Of a stretch of 64,000 nucleotides of DNA, positions 1 through 10,100 are shown piece by piece. The position numbers were made by a program, and so were the translations under genes. The notes beneath the pieces are model-generated. The model ran no database searches. It was not told the origin of the DNA and was given only the letters and a program-made list of their open reading frames with translations. The stretch is from Pseudomonadota bacterium. Lineage in GTDB: Bacteria; Pseudomonadota; Gammaproteobacteria; Burkholderiales; Burkholderiaceae_C. Positions within the stretch are counted from its first letter, which is position 1. Each line of letters opens with the position of its first letter. Where the stretch lies: NCBI GenBank assembly GCA_963205115.1, contig CAUJHV010000049.1:124001-188000 (forward strand). The letters are read 5' to 3'.

Positions 1-2
1 AC

Positions 3-533
3 AAGGTCGAACTGATCGAATTGCGCGAGGAAGTGGCACGCTTGCGCGGCGAGAACGAGCGCGCGGCATCGGTGGCCAATACCGCCGAGAGCCTGCTCAA
101 GGCTGAGCGCGCCGCGCAGGAAAAGCTCGCGCAGACCGTGCGCCAGCTCGAGGGCGAGGCGCAGGAACTGAAGGCCAACCTCGGGTTCTTCGAGCGGCTC
201 ATGCCCACGACCAGCGAGGGCCTGGGCGTGCGCGGCATCAAGACCGACGTCGATGTGCCCGGCCGGATGCGCTACCAGATGCTGCTGATGCAAAGCGGCA
301 AGGAACCCCCCGAGTTCACGGGGAAGTACGAAGTGACGCTGTCAGGCACCCTTGCGGGCAAGCCGTGGACCAGCGCTGCGGCCGAGATCGTTCGTGGAGA
401 CGTCCGATTGCGCCAATACGCGCGAATCGAAGGCGTCATGGCCTACCCGGCCGAAGTGGCGGTACGATCGCTTCAAGTCCGTGTGACAGATGCCCGTGGT
501 ACTGTTCGCGCGACACAAACCACCAAACTCTAG
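3..533 (+). CDS. DUF6776-family protein, 5' end outside window
   Basis: The reading frame is open from the left edge (first whole codon at 3), so the true start lies outside the window. The visible 176 residues begin with a charged Glu/Arg/Ala-rich segment (about residues 1-55) that looks like a coiled coil. It is followed by a compact domain ending in the tail RATQTTKL. The C-terminal half matches my memory of the DUF6776 proteins that sit upstream of bactofilin and erpA in Burkholderiales; no biochemical role is known to me. The N-terminal part of that family is usually a membrane anchor, which cannot be checked here. Bactofilin starts 38 bases downstream on the same strand, so the two are probably co-transcribed. 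Confidence 0.7.
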   Translation, partial: KVELIELREEVARLRGENERAASVANTAESLLKAERAAQEKLAQTVRQLEGEAQELKANLGFFERLMPTTSEGLGVRGIKTDVDVPGRMRYQMLLMQSGKEPPEFTGKYEVTLSGTLAGKPWTSAAAEIVRGDVRLRQYARIEGVMAYPAEVAVRSLQVRVTDARGTVRATQTTKL

Positions 534-571
534 TGGCGAGTCGACGGCCGATTCGCAATGAAAGGCTCGGG

Positions 572-976
572 ATGATGCCCTGGAACCGCAAGAAACAACC
601 TCCGATTCGCAGCCTCATCGGCGAAGGCATCGTCCTGAAGGGGAATGTCGATTTCATCGACGGCATGCGCATCGACGGTGAAGTCCAGGGTGACCTCATG
701 GCCGTGCGCGACGCCCCGAGCCTGCTCGTCGTCGGTGCCAAAGCCAAGGTGATCGGCAAGGTCAATGCCGAACATGTGATCATCGTCGGTGAGGTTATCG
801 GGCCCGTTCTGTGCACCGGGCTGCTGGAGTTGCAGCCGACGGCGCGCATCGAAGGCGACATCAGCTACCAGTTGCTGGAAATGCATCCTGGCGCAGTGGT
901 CGAAGGTGAATTGCGGCCGCTGAAGATGTCGGACAAGACGCCGGCGCTGACGCTGGCTGCATCGAACGACGCCTGA
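572..976 (+). CDS. Bactofilin (polymer-forming cytoskeletal protein)
   Basis: A 134-residue protein. Bactofilins polymerise without nucleotide into filaments that act as scaffolds for envelope growth or polysaccharide assembly. The core (about residues 14-115) shows the repeating hydrophobic/Gly pattern of a right-handed beta-helix, with phrases such as IDGEVQGDL, VIIVGEVIGPV and ARIEGDI, and short polar ends, as in the family. The start at 572 is the first of two adjacent ATG codons. It lies about seven bases after an AAAGG-like ribosome site and leaves a normal bactofilin length; the open frame upstream overlaps the previous gene and is not bactofilin-like. erpA follows after 51 bases. Bactofilin beside erpA is ordinary for Burkholderiales, so I treat it as backbone rather than part of the downstream polysaccharide island. 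Confidence 0.9.
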   Translation: MMPWNRKKQPPIRSLIGEGIVLKGNVDFIDGMRIDGEVQGDLMAVRDAPSLLVVGAKAKVIGKVNAEHVIIVGEVIGPVLCTGLLELQPTARIEGDISYQLLEMHPGAVVEGELRPLKMSDKTPALTLAASNDA

Positions 977-1027
977 GCCTGCGACGCCGCCGGCGCAAGT
1001 GACTGAACATCATCTTCGGAGTTGGAC

Positions 1028-1402
1028 ATGAATGCGATCGTTGAGAACCTGAGCCCCGAATCGGCCGTCATGCCGGCCCCGCTTCTTTTCACCGACAGCG
1101 CTGCGGCCAAGGTGAAGGAGCTCGTGGACGAAGAAGGCAACCCGGATCTGAAGTTGCGCGTCTTCGTGCAAGGCGGCGGCTGCTCGGGCTTCCAGTACGG
1201 CTTCACCTTCGACGAAGCGGTCAACGAAGACGACACGCAGATGAGCAAGAACGGCGTCACCCTGCTGATCGATGCGATGAGCCTGCAGTACCTGATGGGC
1301 GCCGAGATCGACTACAAGGACGATCTGCAAGGCGCGCAGTTCGTAATCAAGAACCCGAACGCCACGACCACCTGCGGTTGCGGCTCTTCGTTCTCCGCCT
1401 GA
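1028..1402 (+). CDS. erpA: Iron-sulfur cluster insertion protein ErpA
   Basis: A 124-residue A-type carrier (HesB/IscA family) that receives a [2Fe-2S]/[4Fe-4S] cluster and passes it to apo-enzymes in the cytoplasm. The three invariant cluster-binding cysteines are visible: Cys52 in [11 protein letters not shown], and Cys116 and Cys118 in the C-terminal TCGCGSSF. The ATG at 1028 follows a CGGAG ribosome site by seven bases; a TTG six bases earlier is also in frame but has poorer spacing. In the Burkholderiales I know, erpA is followed closely by anmK on the opposite strand. Here the next gene is tviC on the minus strand, and anmK appears only at 47 kb, so the 3' side of erpA is one border of the accessory island. 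Confidence 0.95.
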   Translation: MNAIVENLSPESAVMPAPLLFTDSAAAKVKELVDEEGNPDLKLRVFVQGGGCSGFQYGFTFDEAVNEDDTQMSKNGVTLLIDAMSLQYLMGAEIDYKDDLQGAQFVIKNPNATTTCGCGSSFSA

Positions 1403-1412
1403 TCTGACACAG

Positions 1413-1446
1413 CCCGCCAGCCGCGGCACGATGTGCCGGCGGCGGG
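1413..1446. terminator. GC-rich hairpin after erpA
   Basis: An imperfect stem runs CCCGCC (1413-1418), CGGCAC (1424-1429), loop GAT, GTGCCG (1433-1438) and GGCGGG (1441-1446). It starts 11 bases past the erpA stop codon. There is no T-tract, so a Rho-independent role is only likely, not certain. Confidence 0.45.
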
Positions 1447-1456
1447 CGCGAGCAAG

Positions 1457-1474
1457 AAGGGCCTCTCAGCCCTT
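1457..1474. terminator. Hairpin spanning the tviC stop codon
   Basis: AAGGGC (1457-1462) pairs with GCCCTT (1469-1474) across a six-base loop. Read on the minus strand, the loop contains the tviC TGA stop. With the neighbouring hairpin it separates the convergent erpA and tviC transcripts. No long T-tract follows on either strand. Confidence 0.4.
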
Positions 1475-2509
1475 TGCTGGCGTGTATTGCGCGACGTACC
1501 AGGGCACGGCTTCGACGATGCCTTGGGCCACCGTATGCGAGGGCTCGTAGCCCAGCAGTTCGCGTGCCTTGCCGATATCGGCCAGCGAGTGACGCACATC
1601 GCCAGCCCGGAAGTCGGCGTGCTGCGCAGGCGCGACCACCAGCCCCGATGACAGCCGGGAGACCTCCCGAGCCAGCGCTGCATGCAGTTCGACCAGCGTG
1701 GTGCGCTGGCCTACCGCCACGTTGTAGACCTGATTGACCGCGTCGTCGCGTGTCGTCAAGGCCGCCCGCACGTTGGCCTGCACGGCATTGCGCACGTAGC
1801 AGAAGTCGCGCGACGTCTCGCCGTCACCGTTGATCGTGCAGACCTCGCCACGCAGCATGGCGGCGACCCAGCGCGGAATGACGGCCGCGTAGGCCCCGGC
1901 CGGATCCTGGCGCGGACCGAACACGTTGAAGTAACGCAGGCCGACGGTCTGCATGCCGTAGCAGCGACCGAAGACGTCGGCGTACAGCTCGTTGAGGTAC
2001 TTCGTGACAGCGTAGGGTGACAGCGGACGGCCGATGCGGTCCTCGACCTTCGGCAGCTGCGGCGAATCGCCGTAGGTCGAGCTCGAAGCGGCATACACAA
2101 AACGCTCGGCGCCCGTCTTTTGCGCGGCCACCAGCATGTTGAGAAAGCCCGTCGCATTGGCACGATGCGTGGCCAGCGGATCGGCGATCGATCGCGGCAC
2201 CGAACCCAGGGCCGCCTGGTGCAAGACCCAGCGAACGCCTCGGCAGGCGTCTTCACAGACGGCAGGATCGGCGATATCGCCTTCGATGAAGCGAAACCGC
2301 GACCAGGCCTGCGCGCCGACGGCCTCGCGCACGCTGTCCAGATTGCGGCGGTGCCCGGTGGCGAAGTTGTCGAGCCCCACGACGTCCTGATCGGCCCGCA
2401 GCAACGTCTCGATCAGGTGCGAGCCGATGAAGCCGGCGCAGCCCGTCACCAGCCACACGCCGCGCTGCCCGCCCTGGAGGCGGTCGAGCCCGTACAAAGC
2501 GGCGCTCAC
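1466..2509 (-). CDS. tviC: UDP-N-acetylglucosaminuronate 4-epimerase (TviC/WbpP type)
   Basis: A 347-residue extended short-chain dehydrogenase. By family it interconverts UDP-GlcNAcA and UDP-GalNAcA (TviC), or UDP-GlcNAc and UDP-GalNAc (WbpP), using bound NAD. The Rossmann motif [11 protein letters not shown] is at residues 21-31, followed by [11 protein letters not shown] typical of this subfamily, the [10 protein letters not shown] serine segment, and the catalytic pair in SPYAVTKY. The GTG start at 2509 overlaps the tviB stop by four bases (GTGA), which fits translational coupling and gives the usual ~345-residue length; the open frame continues upstream only as the shadow of tviB. It should act directly on the TviB product, giving the acidic amino sugar for the polysaccharide encoded across the divergent promoter. 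Exact substrate preference cannot be read from sequence alone. Confidence 0.88.
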   Translation of the reverse strand: MSAALYGLDRLQGGQRGVWLVTGCAGFIGSHLIETLLRADQDVVGLDNFATGHRRNLDSVREAVGAQAWSRFRFIEGDIADPAVCEDACRGVRWVLHQAALGSVPRSIADPLATHRANATGFLNMLVAAQKTGAERFVYAASSSTYGDSPQLPKVEDRIGRPLSPYAVTKYLNELYADVFGRCYGMQTVGLRYFNVFGPRQDPAGAYAAVIPRWVAAMLRGEVCTINGDGETSRDFCYVRNAVQANVRAALTTRDDAVNQVYNVAVGQRTTLVELHAALAREVSRLSSGLVVAPAQHADFRAGDVRHSLADIGKARELLGYEPSHTVAQGIVEAVPWYVAQYTPAKG

Positions 2510-3786
2510 AGGCGCCACACGCGATAGCCGCGTGCCCGCAGCGCAGCGGCGTCCGACGTGCACTTCACGTCCGTGTAGATGGCACCGGGAACGAGCTTGG
2601 TGCAGAGTTCGTCCATCGACATCTCGACGAGTTCCTTGTGGGCCACGGCAGACACCACGGCCGCAGCCGCAGGCAACTGCTCCCAGGACACCAGTTCCAC
2701 GCCGTACTCGTGACGCGCCTCGCCGGCATCCGCCACCGGATCGTGCACGTTTACCTGGCAGCCATAGGTGCGCAGCTCCCGAATCACATCGATGACCTTG
2801 CTGTTGCGCAGGTCGGGGCAGTTTTCCTTGAATGTCAGTCCGAGCACCGTCACGTTGGCGCCCTTGACCGAGTGCCCCGCCTGGATCATCTCCTTGACGG
2901 TCTGCTCGGCGATGTACTTGCCCATGCCGTCGTTGATGCGACGTCCGGCCAGGATGACCTGCGGGTGGTAGCCCAGGCTCTCCGCCTTGTGGGTGAGGTA
3001 GTACGGATCGACACCGATGCAGTGGCCACCCACCAGGCCCGGACGGAAGGGCAGGAAGTTCCACTTGGTGCCAGCGGCCTGCAGCACCTCCAGCGTATCG
3101 ATGCCGATACGGTGGAAGATCAGCGACAGCTCGTTGACCAGCGCGATGTTCAAGTCCCGCTGCGTGTTCTCGATCACCTTCGCCGCTTCGGCCACCTTGA
3201 TGCTGGACGCGCGATGCACGCCGGCCGTGATGATGCTGCCGTAGACCTCGGCCACGGTGTCCAGCGTCGAGGGCAGGTCGCCCGAAACAACCTTGGTGAT
3301 CTTGGTCAGCGTGTGCAGCTTGTCGCCCGGGTTGATGCGCTCGGGCGAATAGCCGACAAAGAAGTCCTTCTTCCAGGTCAGGCCGGAGTGCTTCTCGATG
3401 AGCGGAATGCAGACCTCTTCGGTGGCGCCGGGATAGACCGTGCTCTCGAAGACGATGATCGCGCCGGGTTTGAGGTTCTTGCCGACGGCCGTGCTGGCGC
3501 CCACGAGGGGCGACAGGTCGGGGACATGCGCGTCGTCGACGGGCGTCGGCACCGCCACCACGATGAAATCGGCCTCGCGCAGCGCGGCCGCATCGGTGGT
3601 CGGGCGCAGATGGACAGCGGCCTTCAGTTCGTCGGTGCTGACTTCGCCAGTGGGGTCGACGTGGCGGAGATACGACTCGACCTTTTCGCGCGAAAGATCC
3701 AGTCCGATGGTTGGGTAATGCCGGCCGAACTCAACGGCCAGGGGCAGGCCCACGTATCCGAGGCCAACGACAGCAAGGGTTCTCAT
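2506..3786 (-). CDS. tviB: UDP-N-acetylglucosamine 6-dehydrogenase (TviB/WbpA type)
   Basis: A 426-residue UDP-sugar dehydrogenase that oxidises C6 of UDP-GlcNAc to the uronic acid with two NAD+. The N-terminus carries the dinucleotide fold [12 protein letters not shown]. The catalytic cysteine is Cys256 in [11 protein letters not shown], preceded by the FLPFRPG segment. The C-terminal domain contains [15 protein letters not shown]. Length and motifs fit TviB/WbpA rather than UDP-glucose dehydrogenase. The ATG at 3786 gives the family N-terminus [13 protein letters not shown]; upstream in-frame codons do not look coding. It overlaps tviC by four bases and is divergently oriented to the NRPS gene, sharing the 3787-4156 region for control. 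Confidence 0.9.
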   Translation of the reverse strand: MRTLAVVGLGYVGLPLAVEFGRHYPTIGLDLSREKVESYLRHVDPTGEVSTDELKAAVHLRPTTDAAALREADFIVVAVPTPVDDAHVPDLSPLVGASTAVGKNLKPGAIIVFESTVYPGATEEVCIPLIEKHSGLTWKKDFFVGYSPERINPGDKLHTLTKITKVVSGDLPSTLDTVAEVYGSIITAGVHRASSIKVAEAAKVIENTQRDLNIALVNELSLIFHRIGIDTLEVLQAAGTKWNFLPFRPGLVGGHCIGVDPYYLTHKAESLGYHPQVILAGRRINDGMGKYIAEQTVKEMIQAGHSVKGANVTVLGLTFKENCPDLRNSKVIDVIRELRTYGCQVNVHDPVADAGEARHEYGVELVSWEQLPAAAAVVSAVAHKELVEMSMDELCTKLVPGAIYTDVKCTSDAAALRARGYRVWRL

Positions 3787-4156
3787 GAAAAGCTCTATTA
3801 GAAGTTCGCAACGTGGATGACACGCCCGGACAGCAGCCGTCCTGCGGCGGGACGGGAGCCGGATTGCCGGCGCATCCGACACACCCATTATCACGAAGCG
3901 CCGCGCGGACGCGGGGATCCGCCGGCGCTCACGACGGGTTACCCTTCCGTTCAGGTGTCTGGAACGCAAGCTCCTGCACCCGCAATCCCCGCATAGAAGG
4001 GGATGCACCGATCAATCAACCGTCGTTGGTCATCTGGAAGCGAACCCGTCATCGTCGGGCACGCGCGCGGCCGCATCTGCGGACGACGTCGCGAGCCAAT
4101 CCGCACCCGCTTCGCGGGTCCTGGAAACCTATGGGCTGACCCCGACACAGTCGGGC
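3787..4156. promoter_or_regulatory. Divergent control region between tviB and the NRPS operon
   Basis: About 370 bases lie between the tviB start and the first ATG of the NRPS frame, so promoters for both directions should be here. I see no convincing -35/-10 pair. At 3938-3953 is GTTACCCTTCCGTTCA, a weak relative of the 16-base motif found twice before the polysaccharide operon. From about 4004 onward the region already looks protein-coding in the NRPS frame (Ser/Ala-rich, then LETYGLTPTQSG), so the real gap is nearer 220 bases. Confidence 0.5.
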
Positions 4157-7100
4157 ATGCTCTATCACGCGCTGCAGGCCCCCGCGGGCAGCGGTGTGGA
4201 TGTGCAGCAGATCAGCATGACGCTGATCGAGGCGCTGGACCCGGCCACCTGGGTCCAGGCCTTCCGGTATGTCAGCGGACGCCACCCGACCCTGCGCACG
4301 CGGCTGCGTTGGGAAGGTGTCGACGAGCCCGTGCAGGAGGTGCTGGCGGCCGTCGAGATCCCGGTGCGCGAGGCCGATTGGCGCGATCTGGATGCCCAGG
4401 CGCTGCACGACAGCCTGCTCGACGAAGCCGCCACCGAGCGCGAGGCGGGCTTCGACCTCACGCGCGCCCCGTTGATGCGGCTGTTCATTGCGCGCGTCGG
4501 CGACGAGGCCTGGAGCGTGCTGTGGACCTTCCACCACCTCATCCTGGACGGACGCGCATTTGCGGGCGTCATCCGGGAAGTCTTCGAGGTCTATGCGGCC
4601 TTGCGGCAGCACCATTCGCCGGATACCGTGCCCGGTCGTCCGTTTGCCGATTACGTCCGGCAGCTTCAAGGCATGGACGCGGCGGCCGCCGAGACCTTCT
4701 GGCGCCACACCCTCGCGGGCTTCCGCCACCCGACGCGCCTGCCGCTGCAGGCACCTGACACCCGCTCGCTCGACGCGCGGCCTGACGGCCCGCGCCAGGG
4801 CGCCCGGCAGTGCCGGCTGCCGCTGGACACAAGCCGCGCACTGCGCGGACGCGCGTCGGCGCTGGGGGTGGGCGTGGGCACACTCGTGCACGCCGCCTGG
4901 GCCTTGCTGCTGCACCGCTATGCGGACGCGACAGACGTCGTCTTCGGCACGACGCGCTCGTGCGCGCACTTGCTGCCGGTGGACGGCACCGACGCCCGCG
5001 GCGTCTTCATCAATACCGTGCCGCTGCGCATTGCCGTCACGCCCGAGTCTTCGGTGGCGGACTGGATCGCGACCGTCCGCCAGACCCAGCTCGACATGCG
5101 CCCCTTCGAGTGGGCGCCGCTGGCGAGGATCCAGACCTGGAGCGAATCCGACCGCAGCCTGCCGCTCTTCGACAGCCTGGTCGTCTATGACCACGAGTCG
5201 CTCGGGCAGCGCCTGAAACACGCCGGCGGCGTCTGGAACCGGCGGCATTTCGATTACGTCGGCCAGACCGGCTTCCCGCTGACGCTGGTGGCCTATGGCG
5301 ACGACGAGATGCTGCTGCGCATCGAATACGACCGCGGGCGTTTCCTCGATGCGGCGGTCGAGCGCATGCTGGGCCACCTGGGCACGATCCTCGAAGGCCT
5401 GTGTGACGAGCGGCACGCCCATGTGCGTGATGTGCCCTGGCTGACGGCGGACGAATACGCGGCGCTGACGGCGGCCTCGCCGACCGCCGCGCCATATCCG
5501 CGCGGGCCCTTGCTGCACCGCTGGTTCGAGAGCCAGGTCAAGGTCGCGCCGCACGCGCCGGCCGTCACCGCCACGGATGCGCAGGGCCGTCGCGTCGAGC
5601 TGAGCTACGCCCAGCTCAACGAGCGGGCCAACCGGCTGGCCTACCAGTTGCGCGCCCGCGGCGTTCGACCGAACCAGCTTGTCGGCCTGCGCACCGAGCG
5701 GCATGTGGAACTGGTGATCGGCCTGCTGGCCATCCTGAAGGCCGGCGGCGCCTATCTGCCGCTGGACCCCGTGTATCCGAAGGATCGCGTGGCCTTCATG
5801 CTGCAGGACTCGGCGGTCGACCTGGTGCTGACGCAGGCCTCGCTGCGCGCGGACCTCGCGATGCTGCCAGTGCAGACCCTGTGCATCGATGACGCCAGTG
5901 CCGCGCACTTCAGTGACGCACAAGACCTCGAGCCGGTGAACGGGCCGGACGATCTGGCCTACGTCATCTACACCTCGGGCTCGACCGGCACGCCCAAGGG
6001 CGTGCGCATCTCGCACCACAACGTCTGCCGGCTCTTCTCTGCCACGCACCGCTGGTACGGATTCGACGAGCGCGACGTCTGGACGCTTTTCCATTCCTAC
6101 GCCTTCGATTTCTCGGTATGGGAACTCTGGGGTGCCTTCCTCTATGGCGGACGGCTGGTCGTGGTGGACCAGGCGCTCAGCCGCGACGCCGAGGCCTTCC
6201 GCGACCTGCTGGTGCGCGAGCGCGTGACCGTGCTCAACCAGACGCCGACGGCCTTCCGCCGGCTGGTGGACCTGTGCACGCAGGGCGAAGCGCTGCCCTT
6301 GTCGCTGCGCTATGTGATCTTCGGTGGCGAGGCCCTGGAGCTGCAGATGCTGCGCCCCTGGTTCGACCGCTACGGCGACCGTCGTCCGGCGCTTGTCAAC
6401 ATGTACGGCATCACCGAGACGACCGTGCACGTCACCTACCGTCCGGTGACGCGCGCCGACCTCGATGCGGGCCTGGGCAGCGTGATCGGCGTGCCGATCC
6501 CGGACCTGCGCGTGATGCTGGTGGATTCCCGCCTGCAGCCCGTGCCCGTGGGCGTGCCGGGTGAGATGCTCGTGGCGGGCGCCGGCGTGTCGATCGGCTA
6601 CCTGCACCGTCCCGAACTGACCGACCAGCGTTTCATTCCCGATCCGTTTTCGGCCGACCCCTCGGCCCGCCTGTACCGCAGCGGTGACCTGGCACGCCGG
6701 CTCGAAAGCGGCGAGCTGGAGTACCTCGGCCGCATCGACCACCAGGTGAAGATCCGCGGCTTTCGCATCGAGCTGGGCGAGATCGAGTCGCGCCTGGCGC
6801 AACACCCGGCCGTGCGCCAGTGCGCGGTGGTGGCGCGCGAGGATGTCGCAGGCGACAAACGCCTCGTGGCCTATCTGGTGCTCGCCAGCGACGCGCCGAA
6901 CGTCATCGACGAGTGCCGCAGCCGCCTGCGCGACGCCGTGCCCGACTACATGGTGCCGGCGCACTTCGTGCGGCTGCCGGAACTGCCGCTCACCGCCAAC
7001 GGCAAGCTGGATCAGCGGGCCTTGCCCCGGCCTGTCGAGGGCGTGGTCGAACGGGCCGCGCAGACGGCGCCGCGCACGCCGTGGGAAACCGAGCTGGTGG

Positions 7101-10100
7101 CGATCTGGAAATCGGTGCTGCGCATCGAGCAGGTTGGCATCCACGACCACTTCATGGACCTGGGCGGCGATTCGATCCTGAGCATCCAGGTGCTCGCGCG
7201 CTGCCGACAGCGCGGCATGCCGTTCACATTGAAGGACTTGTACGAGCGGCCGACGATCGCGGAACTGGTGCGGGACCTTCCCGGCGACCGGCCCGTTCCT
7301 GCGCCGGCCGTGCAGCCGCAGGCTGCGGCGCCGCAGGCGCCCGACGCCGCCCGTGCGGCTCCTGTCGCGTCGCTTCATGCGGGCGGCGCTTCGGTGGCGC
7401 CTGTCGGCACATCCGCCGTGACCGCGCTGGCCCCGATCCAGCACTGGTTCTTCGAACAAGGCTTTGCCGATCCGCACCACTGGAACCAGGCCTTCCTGTT
7501 CGCGTGCGCCGGCGATGTGCCCGCGCCGGTCCTGGAGACCGCCTGGTCGGCGCTGGTCGCTGCGCACCCGGCCCTTCGCACCGCCTACCGCATGCGCGAC
7601 GGCGGCGAGGTCCTGGTCGTCGACGCGGACGAAGCGCCTGCGCTGACCGCCATCGATCTCGGTCACGTCAGTGATGCCGATCTGCGTGCGGCCATCGAGG
7701 AACGTTGTGCCGAAGCCCAGGCGGGCCTGGACCCCACGCGCGGCCCCTTGGCTCGCGCGGTCCACATGGCCTGCGGTGCGGGTCGAGGTGCCCGCCTGCT
7801 GCTGGTGGTGCACCACCTCGCGGTCGACGGCGTGTCCTGGCGCATCCTGGTCGAGGACTTCGAAGCGGCCGTGCAGGCCGCGCAGCGTGGCCAGCGGCCG
7901 GTGCTGCCAGCGGCCAGCGCGACGCCGGTCGAGTGGGCCGCGGCGCTGACCCGCCATACCCGCACGAGCCCCGACATCCTGCAATCCCTGCCGTACTGGC
8001 GCTCCGTCGCACAGGCGCGGAGCTGGTCGCTGCCGGTACTCGAGACGGCACGCGCGCCCGGGCGACCCGCGGTGGCGACCGTGTCGCTGGACGCCGCGCA
8101 GACGCGTGTGCTCCTGGCGCGGCTGCCGGCGCGGCACGGCACCCAGATCACCGCGGCTCTGCTGTCGGCGTTGCTGCGCGCGCTGCGCGTGTGGACCTCG
8201 GCGTCGCCGCTGCGCATCGACCTCGAAGGCCATGGCCGCGACCCGATCGACGAGCCGATCGATGTGGCGCGCACGGTGGGCTGGTTCACCAGCCTGTACC
8301 CGGTGGCGCTGACGCTGGATCCGGCGTCCGATGCGACGGCTGCAGTGTTGGCGGTGGACCGCCAGTTGCAGCAGGTGCCGCATAAAGGCCGCAGCTACGG
8401 TCTGCTGCGCTACCTGTCGGACGACCTGCAGGTGCAGCGCAGCGTGGCTGGCGTGACGCCGGCGCCGGTGCTCTTCAACTACCTGGGGCAGTTCGACGCC
8501 GTCGTGGCCGGCTCGTCCTGGCTGCGATTTGCCGGCGAGTCGGCCGGACCCTGGCGCAGCTCGCGGGCGCACCGCACGCACCCGCTGGAAGTGATCGCCT
8601 GGGTGCGCGACGGCGCGCTCGAGGTGCAGTGGCACCACGATGCCGAGGCCCTGCTGCCCGAGGCTGTCGACCGCGTGGCGCAGGCCATGCGGCGTGCGCT
8701 GCGGGATCTGGTGGCCACGGTGGACGAACCCGCGGTGCCCGACGCGCGGCTGGTGGGTGCTCAGGCGGTGTCCTTGCCGCTGCCGGCACCTGCGGACATG
8801 GCGGCGGGTGACGCACCGACGTTCGACAGCGCTGCCGCCAATGCCGCGCGCGCCGGTCAGACGGATGCGGCGAGGCCGTCAGACGCCGACGGGCGGACGC
8901 CGGCCTCCGCCGTCGCAGGGCCTGAGGGCCACGATGCCTTGTGGGTCGACTTGAACCTGGACACGGCGACGGCGCCAGCCGCCGACACCGATGTCCACGC
9001 CACCACCACGCACGCAAGCGACAACGAACCGGGCTGCGCACGCCAGGAGGCGCCCGCGGATGCACCGGACCAGGCATCGGGCGCCGCCTTCCATGAAGTA
9101 CCCACGGCGGAGCCCGCGACGCAGCCGGCTGGCGCCTGCACGCCCGCGCCCGTCAGCGAGCCTTATGCGTTGACGCCGATGCAACGGCTGTTCTTCGCGA
9201 TGGACACGGCCCGCCCCGAGCTGGGTCTGGAGCAGTGGCACTTCGAACTCACGGGTCCCTTGGACGTGCGTGCATTCCAGCGGGCCTGGCGTTCGGTCAT
9301 CGAGCGCCACGACGTGCTGCACAGCGCCTTCACGGCGGACACCCAAGGCCGGCCGGTGCAACAGCCGCTGCCCATCGCCGACATCGGCTGGACCGAACAG
9401 GATTGGCGCCAGCTGCCCGGTGACGACATACCGCATCATCTGCAACGTTATCTGCAGACCGACCGTGAGAGCCGCCTGCCGCTGGACCGTGCGCCGGTGA
9501 TGCGCATGGCGCTGCTGCGCACGGCCGACGAGACCTGGCAATTCCTGTGGACGACGCATCATCTGGTCATCGACGGCTGGTCGTGGCCCCTGGTGCTGGG
9601 CGAGGTGTCGCAGGCCTATGAGGCGTTGCTGGATGGCGCGGCAACGCACACGCAGCAGCCTCAACAGGACGCACTGCCGTATCGGCGCTACGTGGAGTGG
9701 GTGAGCGGCGCCACCGCCGGATCGGCGGACTTCTGGCGCGCCCAACTGGCCGGCGTGCAGGCCCCTACGCCGGTGTCGCGCAGCAGGAGCGTCATGTCGC
9801 CGACAGCCGGCTACCAGCCACCTGGCGAGTACCGCCTGGAGCTGCCGCCCGCGCTGTCGACCGCCATCGTCGACCAGGCGCGTCGCTGGCGCGTGACGCC
9901 CGGCACGCTGTTCCACGCCGCGTGGGCCCTGCTGCTGGGCCATGCCGCGTCGCAGCCCTGCGTGGTCTTCGGGACCGCGTTTTCCGGCCGACCGCCGGAG
10001 CTCGACGGCGTCGAATCCATGATCGGCCCCTGCGTGAACGACGTGCCGTTGCGTGTCGACCTGCGCGAGGATCAAACGGGCGAAGCCTGGGTGCGTGCGC

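Noticed and set aside
1403..1465. Attachment site or insertion-sequence end at the island's left border
   Set aside because: Only terminator-like hairpins are visible; no direct repeat matching the anmK-side border, no tRNA and no integrase.
4049..8638. A 1529-codon open frame on the minus strand opposite NRPS 1
   Set aside because: It is a shadow of the GC-rich NRPS gene: the protein is an Arg/His/Gln/Ala mix with no domain. The plus strand carries unmistakable NRPS motifs throughout.
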